Source: Nitrososphaerales archaeon (GTDB lineage Archaea; Thermoproteota; Nitrososphaeria; Nitrososphaerales; CADDZS01). Taken from it: a DNA stretch of 64,000 nucleotides. Where the stretch lies: contig JASHNZ010000019.1 in the NCBI GenBank assembly GCA_030041355.1, positions 92,042-156,041 of the forward strand, read 5' to 3'. Position numbers and translations under genes: made by a program. The notes under the pieces are model-generated. The model did not search any database and was not told where the DNA came from. It saw only the letters and a list, made by a program, of their open reading frames with translations. Of this stretch, positions 26,239-35,160 are shown piece after piece (position 1 is the stretch's first letter; every line of letters starts with the position of its first letter).

Positions 26239-27231
26239 ATGCAACTGAGAAAGGTTCAGGAAATGGGCGGGACAACCTTCCTTGTTTCTTTGCCGAAAGA
26301 GTGGGCAACGTCATCCTCGGTCAAAAAGGGCTCTGTTCTTTCAATAGAAAATTCTGGGGATGGCGGTCTTCTAATTTATCCAGTCGAGAACTCTACCAAT
26401 AGCAGACCGGAGAAGGAAATCGAGATTGAGTATCCTTCGAGATTCAAAATATCTAGCTTATCCGGAGAGATAACGGGAGCTTATCTTTTGGGATACGATC
26501 TAATCAAAATTAAAGGCAAACACCGGATCTCGCCTAATGACAGAGAAACGGCGATCGCCGCGATAAAGAAACTTATAGGCCTCGAGATCGTTGAAGAAGA
26601 TGCTCTGAGCATCACGTGTCAGTTCCTTGTGGACAATACCGCGGTTGAGCCTAGTAAGATCTTTCGCAGAATAAGTGCAATCGTTCGTGCGATGATCTCT
26701 GATACAATCAAACAACTCGGGTCAGATGAGACCTTCCGATTCGAATCTGTTGCCGAGCGCGACGATGAAGTTGATCGTTTGCATTTCTTGATTGTCCGGC
26801 TCATTCGAAGTGCTGTCAGAGACCCCAGAGCTGCGGGAAAATTTGGATTGAGCTCTATAGATTGCCTTGATTATCGAGTGGCCGCAAGCCTGCTTGAGAC
26901 TGCAGGTGATTACGCTGTCGAGCTTTCAAGCGCAATATCGCAAATAAAGTCAATGGACGGAGGTCTAAAGAACGAGCTAGTTTCTTTGAGCGAGGATCTT
27001 GACTCGATAGAGGACGTCGCCGTGAGAGGATTCATTGCAAAGGATTACGCTCTTACGAGAGATGTGCTTGACAAATACAAACAATTTGAGTCAAGGCTCA
27101 ACGGTTTTGAAAAGGTGACCGAGTCCTCGCCAAACTTTGCGGAGCTTCTTCACGTTGTAGACATTATTGAGAGAATTGGAAGATGCGAACGCGATATAGC
27201 GGACCTGGTCCCGCCAATGAGACCAGCTTGA
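26239..27231 (+). CDS. AbrB-PhoU regulator (phosphate uptake type)
   Basis: A 330-residue protein that begins with an AbrB/SpoVT-like swapped-hairpin DNA-binding domain (MQLRKVQEMGGTTFLVSLPK, then EWATSSSVKKGSVLSI) followed by two PhoU-like helical domains (for example SAIVRAMISDTIKQLGSDET and DFAVELS-type helices around residues 220-320). This fusion is common in archaea, where it is annotated as a phosphate uptake regulator. It may bind DNA in response to phosphate or metal through PhoU domains, which is inference. No pst genes are next to it. Confidence 0.82.
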   Translation: MQLRKVQEMGGTTFLVSLPKEWATSSSVKKGSVLSIENSGDGGLLIYPVENSTNSRPEKEIEIEYPSRFKISSLSGEITGAYLLGYDLIKIKGKHRISPNDRETAIAAIKKLIGLEIVEEDALSITCQFLVDNTAVEPSKIFRRISAIVRAMISDTIKQLGSDETFRFESVAERDDEVDRLHFLIVRLIRSAVRDPRAAGKFGLSSIDCLDYRVAASLLETAGDYAVELSSAISQIKSMDGGLKNELVSLSEDLDSIEDVAVRGFIAKDYALTRDVLDKYKQFESRLNGFEKVTESSPNFAELLHVVDIIERIGRCERDIADLVPPMRPA

Positions 27232-27289
27232 CTCGACATAAGCGAAACAACTTCGCCAGCAGAGTTAAAGTTATTAAATCGAATTCACA

Positions 27290-29002
27290 ATGTCCCTTAT
27301 GCCCGCAGTCTCTGAATCGTCCGGCGACTCTTCCATCCATCCTTCAGAAGAGCCCATAGTTTATCTCAGTTATGATCCTTCTCCCAGGACAAAATACATC
27401 ATCGTTACAGGCGGAGTAATGTCAGGCCTTGGAAAGGGTATTACTTCTGCGTCAATTGCGAAGCTGCTCCAACTCTCTGGCTTTCGTGTTACCTGCATGA
27501 AGATCGATCCTTATCTCAATGTAGATGCTGGGACGATGAATCCTATAGCTCATGGGGAGGTCTTTGTCACTGACGACGGTGGGGAAACAGACATGGACAT
27601 CGGCAATTATGAAAGATTTCTCGACATGAATCTCACCAGACACCACAACCTTACCACGGGCTCTGTATACCAACAGGTCATTCAAGAGGAGCGTGAAGGT
27701 AAGTATCTAGGCAAGTGCGTCCAGATTATACCACATATCACAGATGCGATCAAACGCAGAATAAAAGATCTGGCTACTACTTGGACTCCTGAGATTTTAG
27801 TTCTCGAATGTGGAGGAACGGTGGGAGACATCGAGAGTCTTCCCTTTCTTGAAGCCTTTAGACAAATGAGGCTTGAGCTCGGGTCTGAAAACACACTTTT
27901 TATTCACGTTACTCTAGCTCCCGTCCTCGAAAACGTAGGAGAACAAAAGACAAAACCCACACAGCACAGCGTTCAGGAGCTTCGAAGGATCGGTATTCAG
28001 CCAGACGTTATTGTAGTAAGGTCTGACGACAAGCTCACACGTGAGGCGCGAGATAAAATTTCACTCTTTACAAGTGTAGAAACAAAATCTGTAATCTCAA
28101 ATCCGAATGCAAAGTCGATCTACGAGGTCCCGCAGATCTTGCGCTCGGAAGGAATCGTCGAGACTATCTGCAGCAAGCTCAGAATAAATCCGACAGGGGC
28201 AAACTTTGATTCATGGGAAAAGATCGCAAATAAATTCACGAGTACGAAAGATCTCATAAAAATCGCTATGGTCGGCAAATACGTCGCCCTAACTGATAGC
28301 TACGCCTCCGTTGTAGAGTCCTTGATTCATGCCGGCGCTGAGCTTCGCTCTTCAGTAAAGATTGATCCTGTGGATTCTTCGGATTTTGAAACGAATCCCG
28401 AGTCGACAGAAAGATTGACGGAATATCACGGTGTTCTCATACCGCAAGGATTTGGGAGAAGAGGCAGTGAGGGCAAGATCATAGCCGCTAACTATGCTCG
28501 TGAAAATGCGATTCCATATCTTGGACTATGCTTTGGCTTCCAGCTCGCAATGGTTGCCTTTGCGAGGTACGTTCTCGGACACGTTGAGGCAAATTCTACG
28601 GAGCTCAATCCGGGCACTACATATCCAGTGGTCGATCTGCTGCCCGAACAAAAAAATGTGAAAGACTTGGGGGGCTCGATGAGATTAGGAGGACACGATA
28701 TCCACATTGTGGAGGGAACTCTTGCTTCCAGAATTTATCAGAAAACGTTAATCAGGGAAAGGCATCGGCACCGGTACGAGTTCAATCAATCCTATCGAGC
28801 AGAATTTGAGAAGGCAGGAATGCGATTTTCGGGTTTCAGCGACGGTGGAAGGAGAACCGAAATACTCGAAATTTTGGATCATCCCTTTTACTTTGCAACT
28901 CAGTTCCATCCCGAGTACATCAGCAGACCTGGAAAGCCCGAGCCAAGTTACTACAACTTTGTCAAGGCTGCTGTTTCAAGGAAGCTTGCCGTACTTGCTT
29001 AG
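27290..29002 (+). CDS. pyrG: CTP synthase
   Basis: Converts UTP to CTP using glutamine and ATP. The 570-residue protein has the synthetase domain start YIIVTGGVMSGLGKGITSAS, MKIDPYLNVDAGTMNPIAHG with the Mg-site Asp, and VLECGGTVGDIESLPFLEA. The glutamine amidotransferase domain shows YLGLCFGFQLAMVAFARYV with the nucleophile Cys and FHPEY with the His-Glu. A 25-residue N-terminal extension precedes the core. ATG at 27290 and 27299 are both possible starts. The 3' end overlaps the convergent HypE-like gene by 27 bases. Confidence 0.96.
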   Translation: MSLMPAVSESSGDSSIHPSEEPIVYLSYDPSPRTKYIIVTGGVMSGLGKGITSASIAKLLQLSGFRVTCMKIDPYLNVDAGTMNPIAHGEVFVTDDGGETDMDIGNYERFLDMNLTRHHNLTTGSVYQQVIQEEREGKYLGKCVQIIPHITDAIKRRIKDLATTWTPEILVLECGGTVGDIESLPFLEAFRQMRLELGSENTLFIHVTLAPVLENVGEQKTKPTQHSVQELRRIGIQPDVIVVRSDDKLTREARDKISLFTSVETKSVISNPNAKSIYEVPQILRSEGIVETICSKLRINPTGANFDSWEKIANKFTSTKDLIKIAMVGKYVALTDSYASVVESLIHAGAELRSSVKIDPVDSSDFETNPESTERLTEYHGVLIPQGFGRRGSEGKIIAANYARENAIPYLGLCFGFQLAMVAFARYVLGHVEANSTELNPGTTYPVVDLLPEQKNVKDLGGSMRLGGHDIHIVEGTLASRIYQKTLIRERHRHRYEFNQSYRAEFEKAGMRFSGFSDGGRRTEILEILDHPFYFATQFHPEYISRPGKPEPSYYNFVKAAVSRKLAVLA

Positions 29003-30007
29003 AGCTGGCCAAAGCTCATCTTGAATTGAGATCTCGCTCAGCTTAGATGAGCCATCCTTGCGCGTCAGAACACGCCCTGATCTCTTTGGGAGGAACGTGC
29101 CTATCTTTGTGCATCTTATTCTCTCCTCTCTAATCCGCCCCATCACTTCATCTTGGTCCCTTGCAGGACAAGAAATGATTAATGAACCAGAACCAATTAG
29201 TTTCAATGGATCTATCGAAAGAAGTTTCGCGATTTCTCTTGTCGATTCATCGATAGGCACCGAGTCCATATCTAGTTCGAAACCCACATTTGAAGCAAGA
29301 CTCATCTCAACTAGACAACCAATTGTCCCGCCTTCGGTCATATCATGCATCGCATGAACCCTGCCAGTTGAAAAAGCTAGTTGAGCTTCGGGAACAATAC
29401 TTAGTTTGCGGATCTGGTTCTGAGCTCTCTTAACTAAAGAGGGCCGGAGATCTTTACGAACTTTATCCACTGTAGAAAGGATCGACGTACCCTCGATTCC
29501 TGCTGTTTTCGTCATCAGTATGGCGTCATTCACACGTGCCATTGAAGCCGTAACGAATTTGTCCCCTGAACCAAAACAGGTGACAACAATAATGGGACGG
29601 TGTAGGCCCGGCGTTATTTCGGTGTGACCGCCGGTTACAGTGATTCCAAGTCCTCTTGCCGTCGAGTCAATCTCTTTCATTACGGAGCTAATCAACCTCT
29701 GATGCGTGCCTCCTGGAAAAAGAGAGACAACGCTTAAGCAGTCCGGCATTATGCCGCTGGTCGCTACATCATTGGCACTGACATTCACGGCGTGCCACCC
29801 CATCCGTTCCTTTGTTCCAGTGATTGGGTCGGAAGAAGTTACTAGATATTTTCCTCTGGTTTTTGTAACCCCGACATCTACTCCAATACTGGGAGGCACA
29901 ACCAGATTATTTCCTTTCCTTGATAACGAGCGAAGAAGCAAATCAAGGAGCTCAACCGGTAATTTTCCCTCAGAAAGAATGCCATTTTTTCTGATAATGA
30001 CTGGCAT
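28976..30007 (-). CDS. HypE/AIR-synthase-related protein
   Basis: A 343-residue member of the PurM/HypE superfamily. It shows GVDVGVTKTRGKYLVTSSDP, then HAVNVSANDVATSGIMPDCL and TGGHTEITPGLHRPIIVVTC, which are the ATP-binding dimer elements, and HAMHDMTEGGTIGCLVEMSL, the conserved DPTEGG-like loop. HypE dehydrates a thiocarbamoyl group for NiFe-hydrogenase maturation, but stand-alone archaeal relatives often occur without hydrogenase genes, and no C-terminal Cys of the true HypE type (PRIC) is present here. Function therefore unknown. ATG 30007 is preferred over TTG 30034. Confidence 0.75.
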   Translation of the reverse strand: MPVIIRKNGILSEGKLPVELLDLLLRSLSRKGNNLVVPPSIGVDVGVTKTRGKYLVTSSDPITGTKERMGWHAVNVSANDVATSGIMPDCLSVVSLFPGGTHQRLISSVMKEIDSTARGLGITVTGGHTEITPGLHRPIIVVTCFGSGDKFVTASMARVNDAILMTKTAGIEGTSILSTVDKVRKDLRPSLVKRAQNQIRKLSIVPEAQLAFSTGRVHAMHDMTEGGTIGCLVEMSLASNVGFELDMDSVPIDESTREIAKLLSIDPLKLIGSGSLIISCPARDQDEVMGRIREERIRCTKIGTFLPKRSGRVLTRKDGSSKLSEISIQDELWPALSKYGKLP

Positions 30008-30325
30008 CGAAGAATTTCTAATCTTAGTCGACAAATTAAGTGTTATACTTTCTGAAAATCACAGTTAGAATCAGCGGCGCCTGATTATGCGAGTATGGTA
30101 ACGAGCACTAGCATTCACAAGGTATATGACAAAGGCCAGTAACCATTTGACGAGGATTTTTTGGCTCCTGGTACAAAAAGGTTTGAACTGAATTCATGCC
30201 TCAGCTTGTGAAGAATTACTGCTCTAAATTTGCGAAATGAAAAGCAAAGTCTCTTGTGTTATTATAGCTTCCACTACCAATAGGGAATTAAATTGATAAA
30301 AACGAGAACTCGATCATAATCTAGT

Positions 30326-31219
30326 GTGTCATCTGCCCAAATCGCCTCCAGAGCCATAAAGGAGCTCGATCCTGAGGACGTCAAAGTATTGCATGGCCTG
30401 GAGAAGACTATCACTCGATTTGAATCCATACCTCTTCAGATTCTAAAAAAACTCACAGGGCTCGATGAGGGAAAGCTTGTTTTTCGGCTAGGAAGGCTGA
30501 ATGCCTTGGGTTTTGTGATCAAGTCACAATTTGGTTACACTCTCGTCTCGGCAGGCCTAGACGCACTTGCTCTTCGTTTTTTCGTTGAAAGAGGTCTGAT
30601 CTCGGGAATGGGGAGATCGATTGGGATGGGAAAGGAGTCCGACGTGTATGAGGTAATAAGTGACGCGGGGACTAGATCGGTAATAAAATTTTACCGAATA
30701 GGAAGGATAAGCTTCAGGGCAACCAGAGCTAAGAGATCCTACTCAAAACCTGAAACACATCACCAATGGTTACAAATCAATATTGAAGCGGCTAGAAAGG
30801 AGCAAGAAGGCCTCGAAAGAGCCCTCGCAGCAGCGGTCACTACCCCTCAATTCATTGCGCGCAACAGGCACGCTGTTCTCATGTCCGAGGTGGAAGGTAT
30901 GATGCTTCATGAGTGCAGAAAAGGGGAAATTGAGAAGCCAAAGTTACTAATGAAAGAGATACTGGAGAATGCCCGCAAGGCTTACGTCAAAGCGAAGATG
31001 ATCAATGGAGATCTTTCCGAATACAACATCCTCTTCGATGGCGAAAAGCCTTGGATTATTGACTGGCCTCAATATGTTAACTTGGATCATCCAAACGCAT
31101 TAGAAATTCTAGCACGAGACGTTAAAAATACCACGGATTACTTTCAAAGGAAATTCGGAATCGAGACCGACTTGACAAAAGCAGTCCAATACGTAAAAGG
31201 AGAGAAGACGAAGATCTGA
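30326..31219 (+). CDS. rio2: RIO2-type serine protein kinase
   Basis: RIO2 is an atypical kinase/ATPase that acts in late small-subunit ribosome maturation. The 297-residue protein has an N-terminal winged helix (SIPLQILKKLTGLDEGKLVF), the P-loop region GRSIGMGKESDVYEVISDAG, VIKFYRIGRISFRATRAKRS with the catalytic Lys and flexible loop, NGDLSEYNILFD with catalytic Asp and metal ligand Asn, and WIIDWPQYVNLDHPNA. It starts at GTG. It is alone on its strand, ahead of the convergent Sm-like gene. Confidence 0.93.
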   Translation: MSSAQIASRAIKELDPEDVKVLHGLEKTITRFESIPLQILKKLTGLDEGKLVFRLGRLNALGFVIKSQFGYTLVSAGLDALALRFFVERGLISGMGRSIGMGKESDVYEVISDAGTRSVIKFYRIGRISFRATRAKRSYSKPETHHQWLQINIEAARKEQEGLERALAAAVTTPQFIARNRHAVLMSEVEGMMLHECRKGEIEKPKLLMKEILENARKAYVKAKMINGDLSEYNILFDGEKPWIIDWPQYVNLDHPNALEILARDVKNTTDYFQRKFGIETDLTKAVQYVKGEKTKI

Positions 31220-31230
31220 AAAAGAGACCT

Positions 31231-31476
31231 TTAGATTCTGAACCCTTCTCCAATCTTTATGAACAACACGTTGTTTCCGCGGATGACGATCTTGCCGTAG
31301 GTAGCAGAGGGGTTCCCGCCGCTGTACTCAGTGGCGTCGACCAAAATTACATTCATGTAGGGATCTACGTTAATCATCTTCCCACGATATTCTAGCTCCA
31401 TCTTTAGGCGAACCGAGACTTCCTTGTTTACAGCCTTCTGAAGTGAGTTGAGAGGTTTCTTGGCTTGTTGGGACAT
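31231..31476 (-). CDS. Sm-like (LSm) RNA-binding protein
   Basis: An 81-residue Sm-fold protein that forms ring-shaped oligomers on U-rich RNA. Sm1 is visible as VSVRLKMELEYRGKMINVDP with YMNVILVDATE, and Sm2 as YGKIVIRGNNVLFIKI, with the IRGNN motif that contacts uridine. Length is standard for archaeal Sm proteins. The AT-rich block near 31530 (TTTTTATCTTT on this strand) is a probable TATA box. It converges with rio2. Confidence 0.93.
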   Translation of the reverse strand: MSQQAKKPLNSLQKAVNKEVSVRLKMELEYRGKMINVDPYMNVILVDATEYSGGNPSATYGKIVIRGNNVLFIKIGEGFRI

Positions 31477-31686
31477 GTTTTTCTACGACGCACTGACAGC
31501 TTTGAGATGCGCGAGCTTTAGGTCTGGACTAAAGATAAAAAGGTTATCCGGTGGCACTTTCTCAATGCCGGGTTTTCCTAAACTCATGATAGAAGCTGAC
31601 GAATCTACGAGGACTATTGTGATCTCGACCACAATATAGAAAAGAGGAATACAGGAAAGCGCTTTCACGTTTAGGAGTATTATTAA

Positions 31687-32346
31687 TTGTCATTAGCTTC
31701 AGCAGTATTCAGTTTCGTCACAGGGGTCATGCAGTCTGCCGGTTATCCTGGAATCTTTGGTTTGATGATACTTGCACTTGCTGTTTCTGTCCCGAGTGAG
31801 ATTATTCTTCCTTTTGCTGGCTATTTGGTGTACACAAGGGAATTTGATTTCTGGTTGGTTTTAGTTGTAGCTTCAGTCGGCAGCGTTGTCGGAACAGTTC
31901 TCGATTACGCGATTGGGTATTATCTCGGAAGGCCGGCAATCTTGAGATATGGGAAATACATCCACTTGAGCGAAAAAAATCTTGTTACAAGCGAAAAATG
32001 GTTCTTGAAATACGGGCCGCCCGCGGTACTACTGACAAGATTTGTTCCCTTGATTCGAACAGTCGTGGCGTTTCCCGCGGGTATCGGAGAAATGAAGATG
32101 ACCAAATATCTCGCCTATTCTACAGTAGGACTTGTCGTTTGGAACGCGGCTTTAATCTACATTGGTTATGTCGTTGGTCCAAGTGTGAATCCGATAATTA
32201 ACTCGCTGTCCTCCAGTTTTACGGTGATCGAAATCCTCGCCGTTCTGATCGCGGGGATTGTGCTCTTATTCTGGATCAGAAGATCTAACGAGAAATCAAA
32301 GAAAGCGACCGAGGGTCAAGAACCAAGCAAGGTTGCGAAGTCTTAG
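31687..32346 (+). CDS. DedA-family membrane protein
   Basis: A 219-residue integral membrane protein of the DedA/SNARE-associated (VTT) superfamily, implicated in phospholipid scrambling or flipping. It shows SAGYPGIFGLMILALAVSVP then SEIILPFAGYLVYT with the family Glu, GSVVGTVLDYAIGYYLGR, KYGPPAVLLTRFVPLIRTVV (the conserved R...R motif) and AFPAGIGEM, all diagnostic. The C-terminus is charged and cytoplasmic. TTG 31687 gives the usual N-terminal length; ATG 31729 is an alternative start 42 bases later. The 3' end overlaps the next, convergent gene by four bases. Confidence 0.88.
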   Translation: MSLASAVFSFVTGVMQSAGYPGIFGLMILALAVSVPSEIILPFAGYLVYTREFDFWLVLVVASVGSVVGTVLDYAIGYYLGRPAILRYGKYIHLSEKNLVTSEKWFLKYGPPAVLLTRFVPLIRTVVAFPAGIGEMKMTKYLAYSTVGLVVWNAALIYIGYVVGPSVNPIINSLSSSFTVIEILAVLIAGIVLLFWIRRSNEKSKKATEGQEPSKVAKS

Positions 32347-32927
32347 ACAAGAGATGCTTTCTCTTTTTCAAGAGATCGGATAAAGTAAAGTGAATAGATT
32401 CCTGAAGCGAGAATAGTGGTAGTGAGCTTTGTCGCAAAGACAAGATTCCAAGGAATAGATGGATTCGGAAAATAATTCACGACAATATCAGGATTTAAAA
32501 TCCCGGCAATGCTCGAGGCGGAAAGTTGGGCAATCCAGATTGCAAAATTATACAAGACTTCATAAGCGCAAAGTGCTGTCCCCACGAAAATGATCAGCTT
32601 CAGGTAGGAATACGTGCTGTGCGAAAACTTTAGCATTGTCGGTCTGGCTAGCTCGAAACCGGAATAAGTCAAACCTAGCCCGGCAGCCATCACAATTGAC
32701 ACAGGCTTGACCGACAGAACATCATTTGACGAAGGAAATTGAACATTAACGAGAGTTGCTCCAACTACGTCAATGTGACCCATTATCGAAGCAACGACAG
32801 AGTAAGTTGTAAGGGTCAAAATAATTCCTGAACAAGCTAGACATATAATTTCGAAAATTCGCTTATGTCGATCGGACTCCCGAATCCGGAGTACTTGCCT
32901 TTGTTCCGGAACTTGTGACTTTTGCAT
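32343..32927 (-). CDS. Four-span membrane protein, unknown function
   Basis: A 194-residue protein with about four hydrophobic spans: FEIICLACSGIILTLTTYSV, VSIVMAAGLGLTYSGFELA, LKLIIFVGTALCAYEVLYNF and VFATKLTTTILASGIYSLYF. The termini are charged and would both face the cytoplasm. A loop between spans three and four holds a short proline-containing segment. No family is recognised. It is convergent with dedA with a four-base overlap. Confidence 0.6.
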   Translation of the reverse strand: MQKSQVPEQRQVLRIRESDRHKRIFEIICLACSGIILTLTTYSVVASIMGHIDVVGATLVNVQFPSSNDVLSVKPVSIVMAAGLGLTYSGFELARPTMLKFSHSTYSYLKLIIFVGTALCAYEVLYNFAIWIAQLSASSIAGILNPDIVVNYFPNPSIPWNLVFATKLTTTILASGIYSLYFIRSLEKEKASLV

Positions 32928-32991
32928 AGTAGCTACGTCCTAACCCCTAGAAACTACAGCGGACTGGGATAGAAAAAGATTCTCGCCGGCG

Positions 32992-33450
32992 TTACGCCCC
33001 TGAGATCTTATGTGATTCCTCACAGTAATTCTTGTGCATTGCATCGACGGTTCTCTTGTTTATTCTTCCCTTGTGGGGCACAAAGCCACCGCTGAACCCT
33101 GCGGGAATGTGCATCAACTCATGGATTATGACTTTCTCCCTTCCCTGAGTGTCCAGCTTATCGAATTCTTCGGATATGACTTCAATAATATAACGTGGCT
33201 GGATATTTAGAGCGTCAAACCAAATCCGACCGAGCCCGTGGATTCGTGCCTGCACCCGCCGGGCTCTGCTGCCCGTAGATCGGTAAAATGCAAGTCTTTC
33301 TGGATCAATATGTTTTAGATTCAATATGTCGATAATACGTTTCGCAGACTGTTCAACATCAGGAGCTTTGGCGTAACTAATCATACTGGGAAGGATCTTC
33401 CTGATGCGGATCCAGTGCCAGCGTCTGCTTTTAATCTTCACGCGTTGCAA
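32992..33450 (-). CDS. Predicted metallopeptidase (COG4900-like)
   Basis: A 152-residue protein with an HExxH-type zinc site, KVIIHELMHIPAGFSGGFVP, in which the two His and the Glu are present; a further His (VPHKGRINKRTVDAMHKNY) could supply the third ligand. This matches small archaeal and phage predicted metallopeptidases (COG4900). The N-terminus is basic. Substrate is unknown. The protein carries no signal peptide, so it is likely cytoplasmic. It starts at TTG 33450, and a GTG lies nine bases downstream. Confidence 0.75.
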   Translation of the reverse strand: MQRVKIKSRRWHWIRIRKILPSMISYAKAPDVEQSAKRIIDILNLKHIDPERLAFYRSTGSRARRVQARIHGLGRIWFDALNIQPRYIIEVISEEFDKLDTQGREKVIIHELMHIPAGFSGGFVPHKGRINKRTVDAMHKNYCEESHKISGA

Positions 33451-33504
33451 AGTTCAGCAAAAGGAAAAATGTCAAAGGGAGATTTATCGAGTTAGATTTT
33501 GAGA

Positions 33505-34539
33505 TCAGTACGTCGAAATAATCTCCTTGAAGTCAGACATTCTCACTTCAAGCCCAAAGCGCTCTTCCATTTTCTTCATTGCGTTGTAGGTCTTCAGCAT
33601 GAGGGGAAAATGCCTCACCATACTGAATTTGCCCTCAAATTTGAGTTTGATTATATCGTAAACGTAGTTGAAATATTCGAATTTTTGGAGAACCTCCTTT
33701 CTATAATTGGTCAGATCGTCGAGATTTTCAACAAGCAACTCAGCACATTGCAGGCTAGGAATAATTCCTTCGCCCAACAAAGGAAACACGGTTCCTATCG
33801 ATTCTCCACAGCCCACCACATTACCAATGTGGAAAGGTTCGCAGTACTTCGGCGGAGAAATTCGTATCGGCCTGCCGATCCTCTTCGTAATAGTTCCAGG
33901 ATTTTGTTCGCTGAATTCTTTTAGAGCGTCATTGTGCCTTTTCCTGTAATCTCCAGCACCAACGAAAGCCGATCCTTTCTCAAGTGGAAAGGACCAAAGG
34001 TATCCGGCCAGTCCCTCGAAAGGCTTGATGTAGAAGTCCTTGTATGATGGCTCCCTTGCTCCATATGAAACTTTGTATTCAACGCAGGGTATCCAGAGAT
34101 CCTCCTTTACTTTTGGAAGAAAAGATCGATAAAGACCTGTGCAGTCAATTATCATGTCGTACCCTTCATCCTTGAGAAGCGTAGGAGTTGCCTTTGTCCC
34201 AAATTTTGCCTTTTTTCCCTTTGTCAGATCGAGCTCAAGTTGGTGTTTGTCGTAAGTTACAAGCCCGATAAGCGGAATGCTACGAGGATCCTTGTTTGCA
34301 CCGAGATCAACGATCATTTCCTTCCCGTTGAACAAGACGTACTTCTCAAAGTCTATTCCTAGAGGTCTCATTATCTTTGACAGTTCATTTTTCGAAGTTC
34401 CCCACGCACATACCGCTTGAAATTCGCCTTCTTTTTGCATCTCATAGCCAGTGACTTCATGATCTAGACTCAAGCGATTGAGCAGGTAGCTCCCAGCGAC
34501 GCCTAATCCGACGATCGCGATTTTCTTCGAATTTGTCAA
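33505..34539 (-). CDS. Geranylgeranyl-reductase-like FAD oxidoreductase
   Basis: A 344-residue flavoprotein. The N-terminal Rossmann motif is IAIVGLGVAGSYLLNRLS; a conserved internal YMIIDCTG-type motif (here GYDMIIDCTGLYRSFLP) and the FAD-binding GCGESIGTVFPLLGEGIIPS are characteristic of the geranylgeranyl reductase family. In archaea these enzymes saturate isoprenoid chains of membrane lipids, but paralogues act on other substrates. The protein is shorter than typical GGR enzymes (about 400), so a different substrate is possible. It starts on TTG and has no operon partner. Confidence 0.78.
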   Translation of the reverse strand: MTNSKKIAIVGLGVAGSYLLNRLSLDHEVTGYEMQKEGEFQAVCAWGTSKNELSKIMRPLGIDFEKYVLFNGKEMIVDLGANKDPRSIPLIGLVTYDKHQLELDLTKGKKAKFGTKATPTLLKDEGYDMIIDCTGLYRSFLPKVKEDLWIPCVEYKVSYGAREPSYKDFYIKPFEGLAGYLWSFPLEKGSAFVGAGDYRKRHNDALKEFSEQNPGTITKRIGRPIRISPPKYCEPFHIGNVVGCGESIGTVFPLLGEGIIPSLQCAELLVENLDDLTNYRKEVLQKFEYFNYVYDIIKLKFEGKFSMVRHFPLMLKTYNAMKKMEERFGLEVRMSDFKEIISTY

Positions 34540-34691
34540 GGTCTGCAGATCACTATGCGAGAAGAACGTACAGGCAAATTATCGAGTGAGGATATAGACG
34601 GTTATTCTCTAATTAGACCTTTAAGCAGTTCTCCGTCAAAACTTATAGATTGCTCACATCTTCATGTTTCCAAGAGGTCGATCTTTCTTTC

Positions 34692-34916
34692 TTGTCTGAA
34701 GCAGAATTTGGTCTAGCGGCGGTATATCGCATAATAAAAAAATCAGGTGCAGAGCGTGTCAGTGATGAAGCAGCGGAAGAACTCAGGCGGGCTTTAGAAG
34801 ATGTGGCTATCCAAATAGCCAAGCAAGCGATAGCACTTGCGGATCATGCCGGCAGGCATACAGTAAAGGGAGCGGACATCAAACTCGCTACAAAAACAGT
34901 CTTACGGACACCCTAA
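34692..34916 (+). CDS. Archaeal histone
   Basis: A single histone fold that dimerises and wraps DNA. Starting from TTG 34692 the protein is 74 residues and begins SEAEFGLAAVYRIIKKSGAE (after the initiator), then RVSDEAAEELRRALEDVAIQ, HAGRHTVKGADIKLATKT, with the RT/VKxxDI loop conserved. The longer frame from TTG 34650 would add a non-conserved tail and begins right after the TATA-like CTTATA, where it would not be transcribed, so 34692 is chosen. The N-terminus resembles thaumarchaeal histones. Confidence 0.93.
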   Translation: MSEAEFGLAAVYRIIKKSGAERVSDEAAEELRRALEDVAIQIAKQAIALADHAGRHTVKGADIKLATKTVLRTP

Positions 34917-34953
34917 AATAAAAACCCGCATGGAGAAAAAGAAAGAGCGTCGA

Positions 34954-35137
34954 GCTCCGGTGGTGTAGTCCGGCCTTCTTCTCTTCACGCTCAACGGAAA
35001 GATAGAGCGCATTGAAAGAGTTGACTGGAAAAGCATAGTGGCCTCTCGTCGTCTAGGCAAAATGGGAGAAATTTCTCTTTAGTCAGAAAAGAGAAACTTC
35101 ATAGTCACTGACCCGGGTTCAAATCCCGGCCGGAGCA
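34954..35137 (+). tRNA. tRNA-Glu(CTC) with two introns
   Basis: Acceptor strands GCTCCGG (34954-34960) and CCGGAGC (35130-35136) pair fully, and the T arm CCGGG-TTCAAAT-CCCGG is at 35113-35129. The mature form needs removal of about 54 bases from the D loop (near 34976-35030) and 54 bases after position 37 (about 35049-35102). The remaining D arm is GTGT/GCAT and the anticodon stem is GTGGC/GTCAC around the loop CTCTCGA, giving anticodon CTC. Mature length is about 76 bases. The D-loop intron is at a non-canonical position; exact splice points should be set with the bulge-helix-bulge fold. Confidence 0.85.
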
Positions 35138-35160
35138 TTGTTTTCCAACCATCCAAATTA

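Noticed and set aside
31483-31587. A 34-codon minus-strand frame ahead of the Sm-like gene
   Set aside because: It is open from ATG 31587 but short, and the Sm promoter TATA lies inside it.
34650-34691. Longer N-terminus of the histone from TTG 34650
   Set aside because: It begins directly behind the TATA-like CTTATA and its translation is not histone-like, while the frame from TTG 34692 matches the family exactly.
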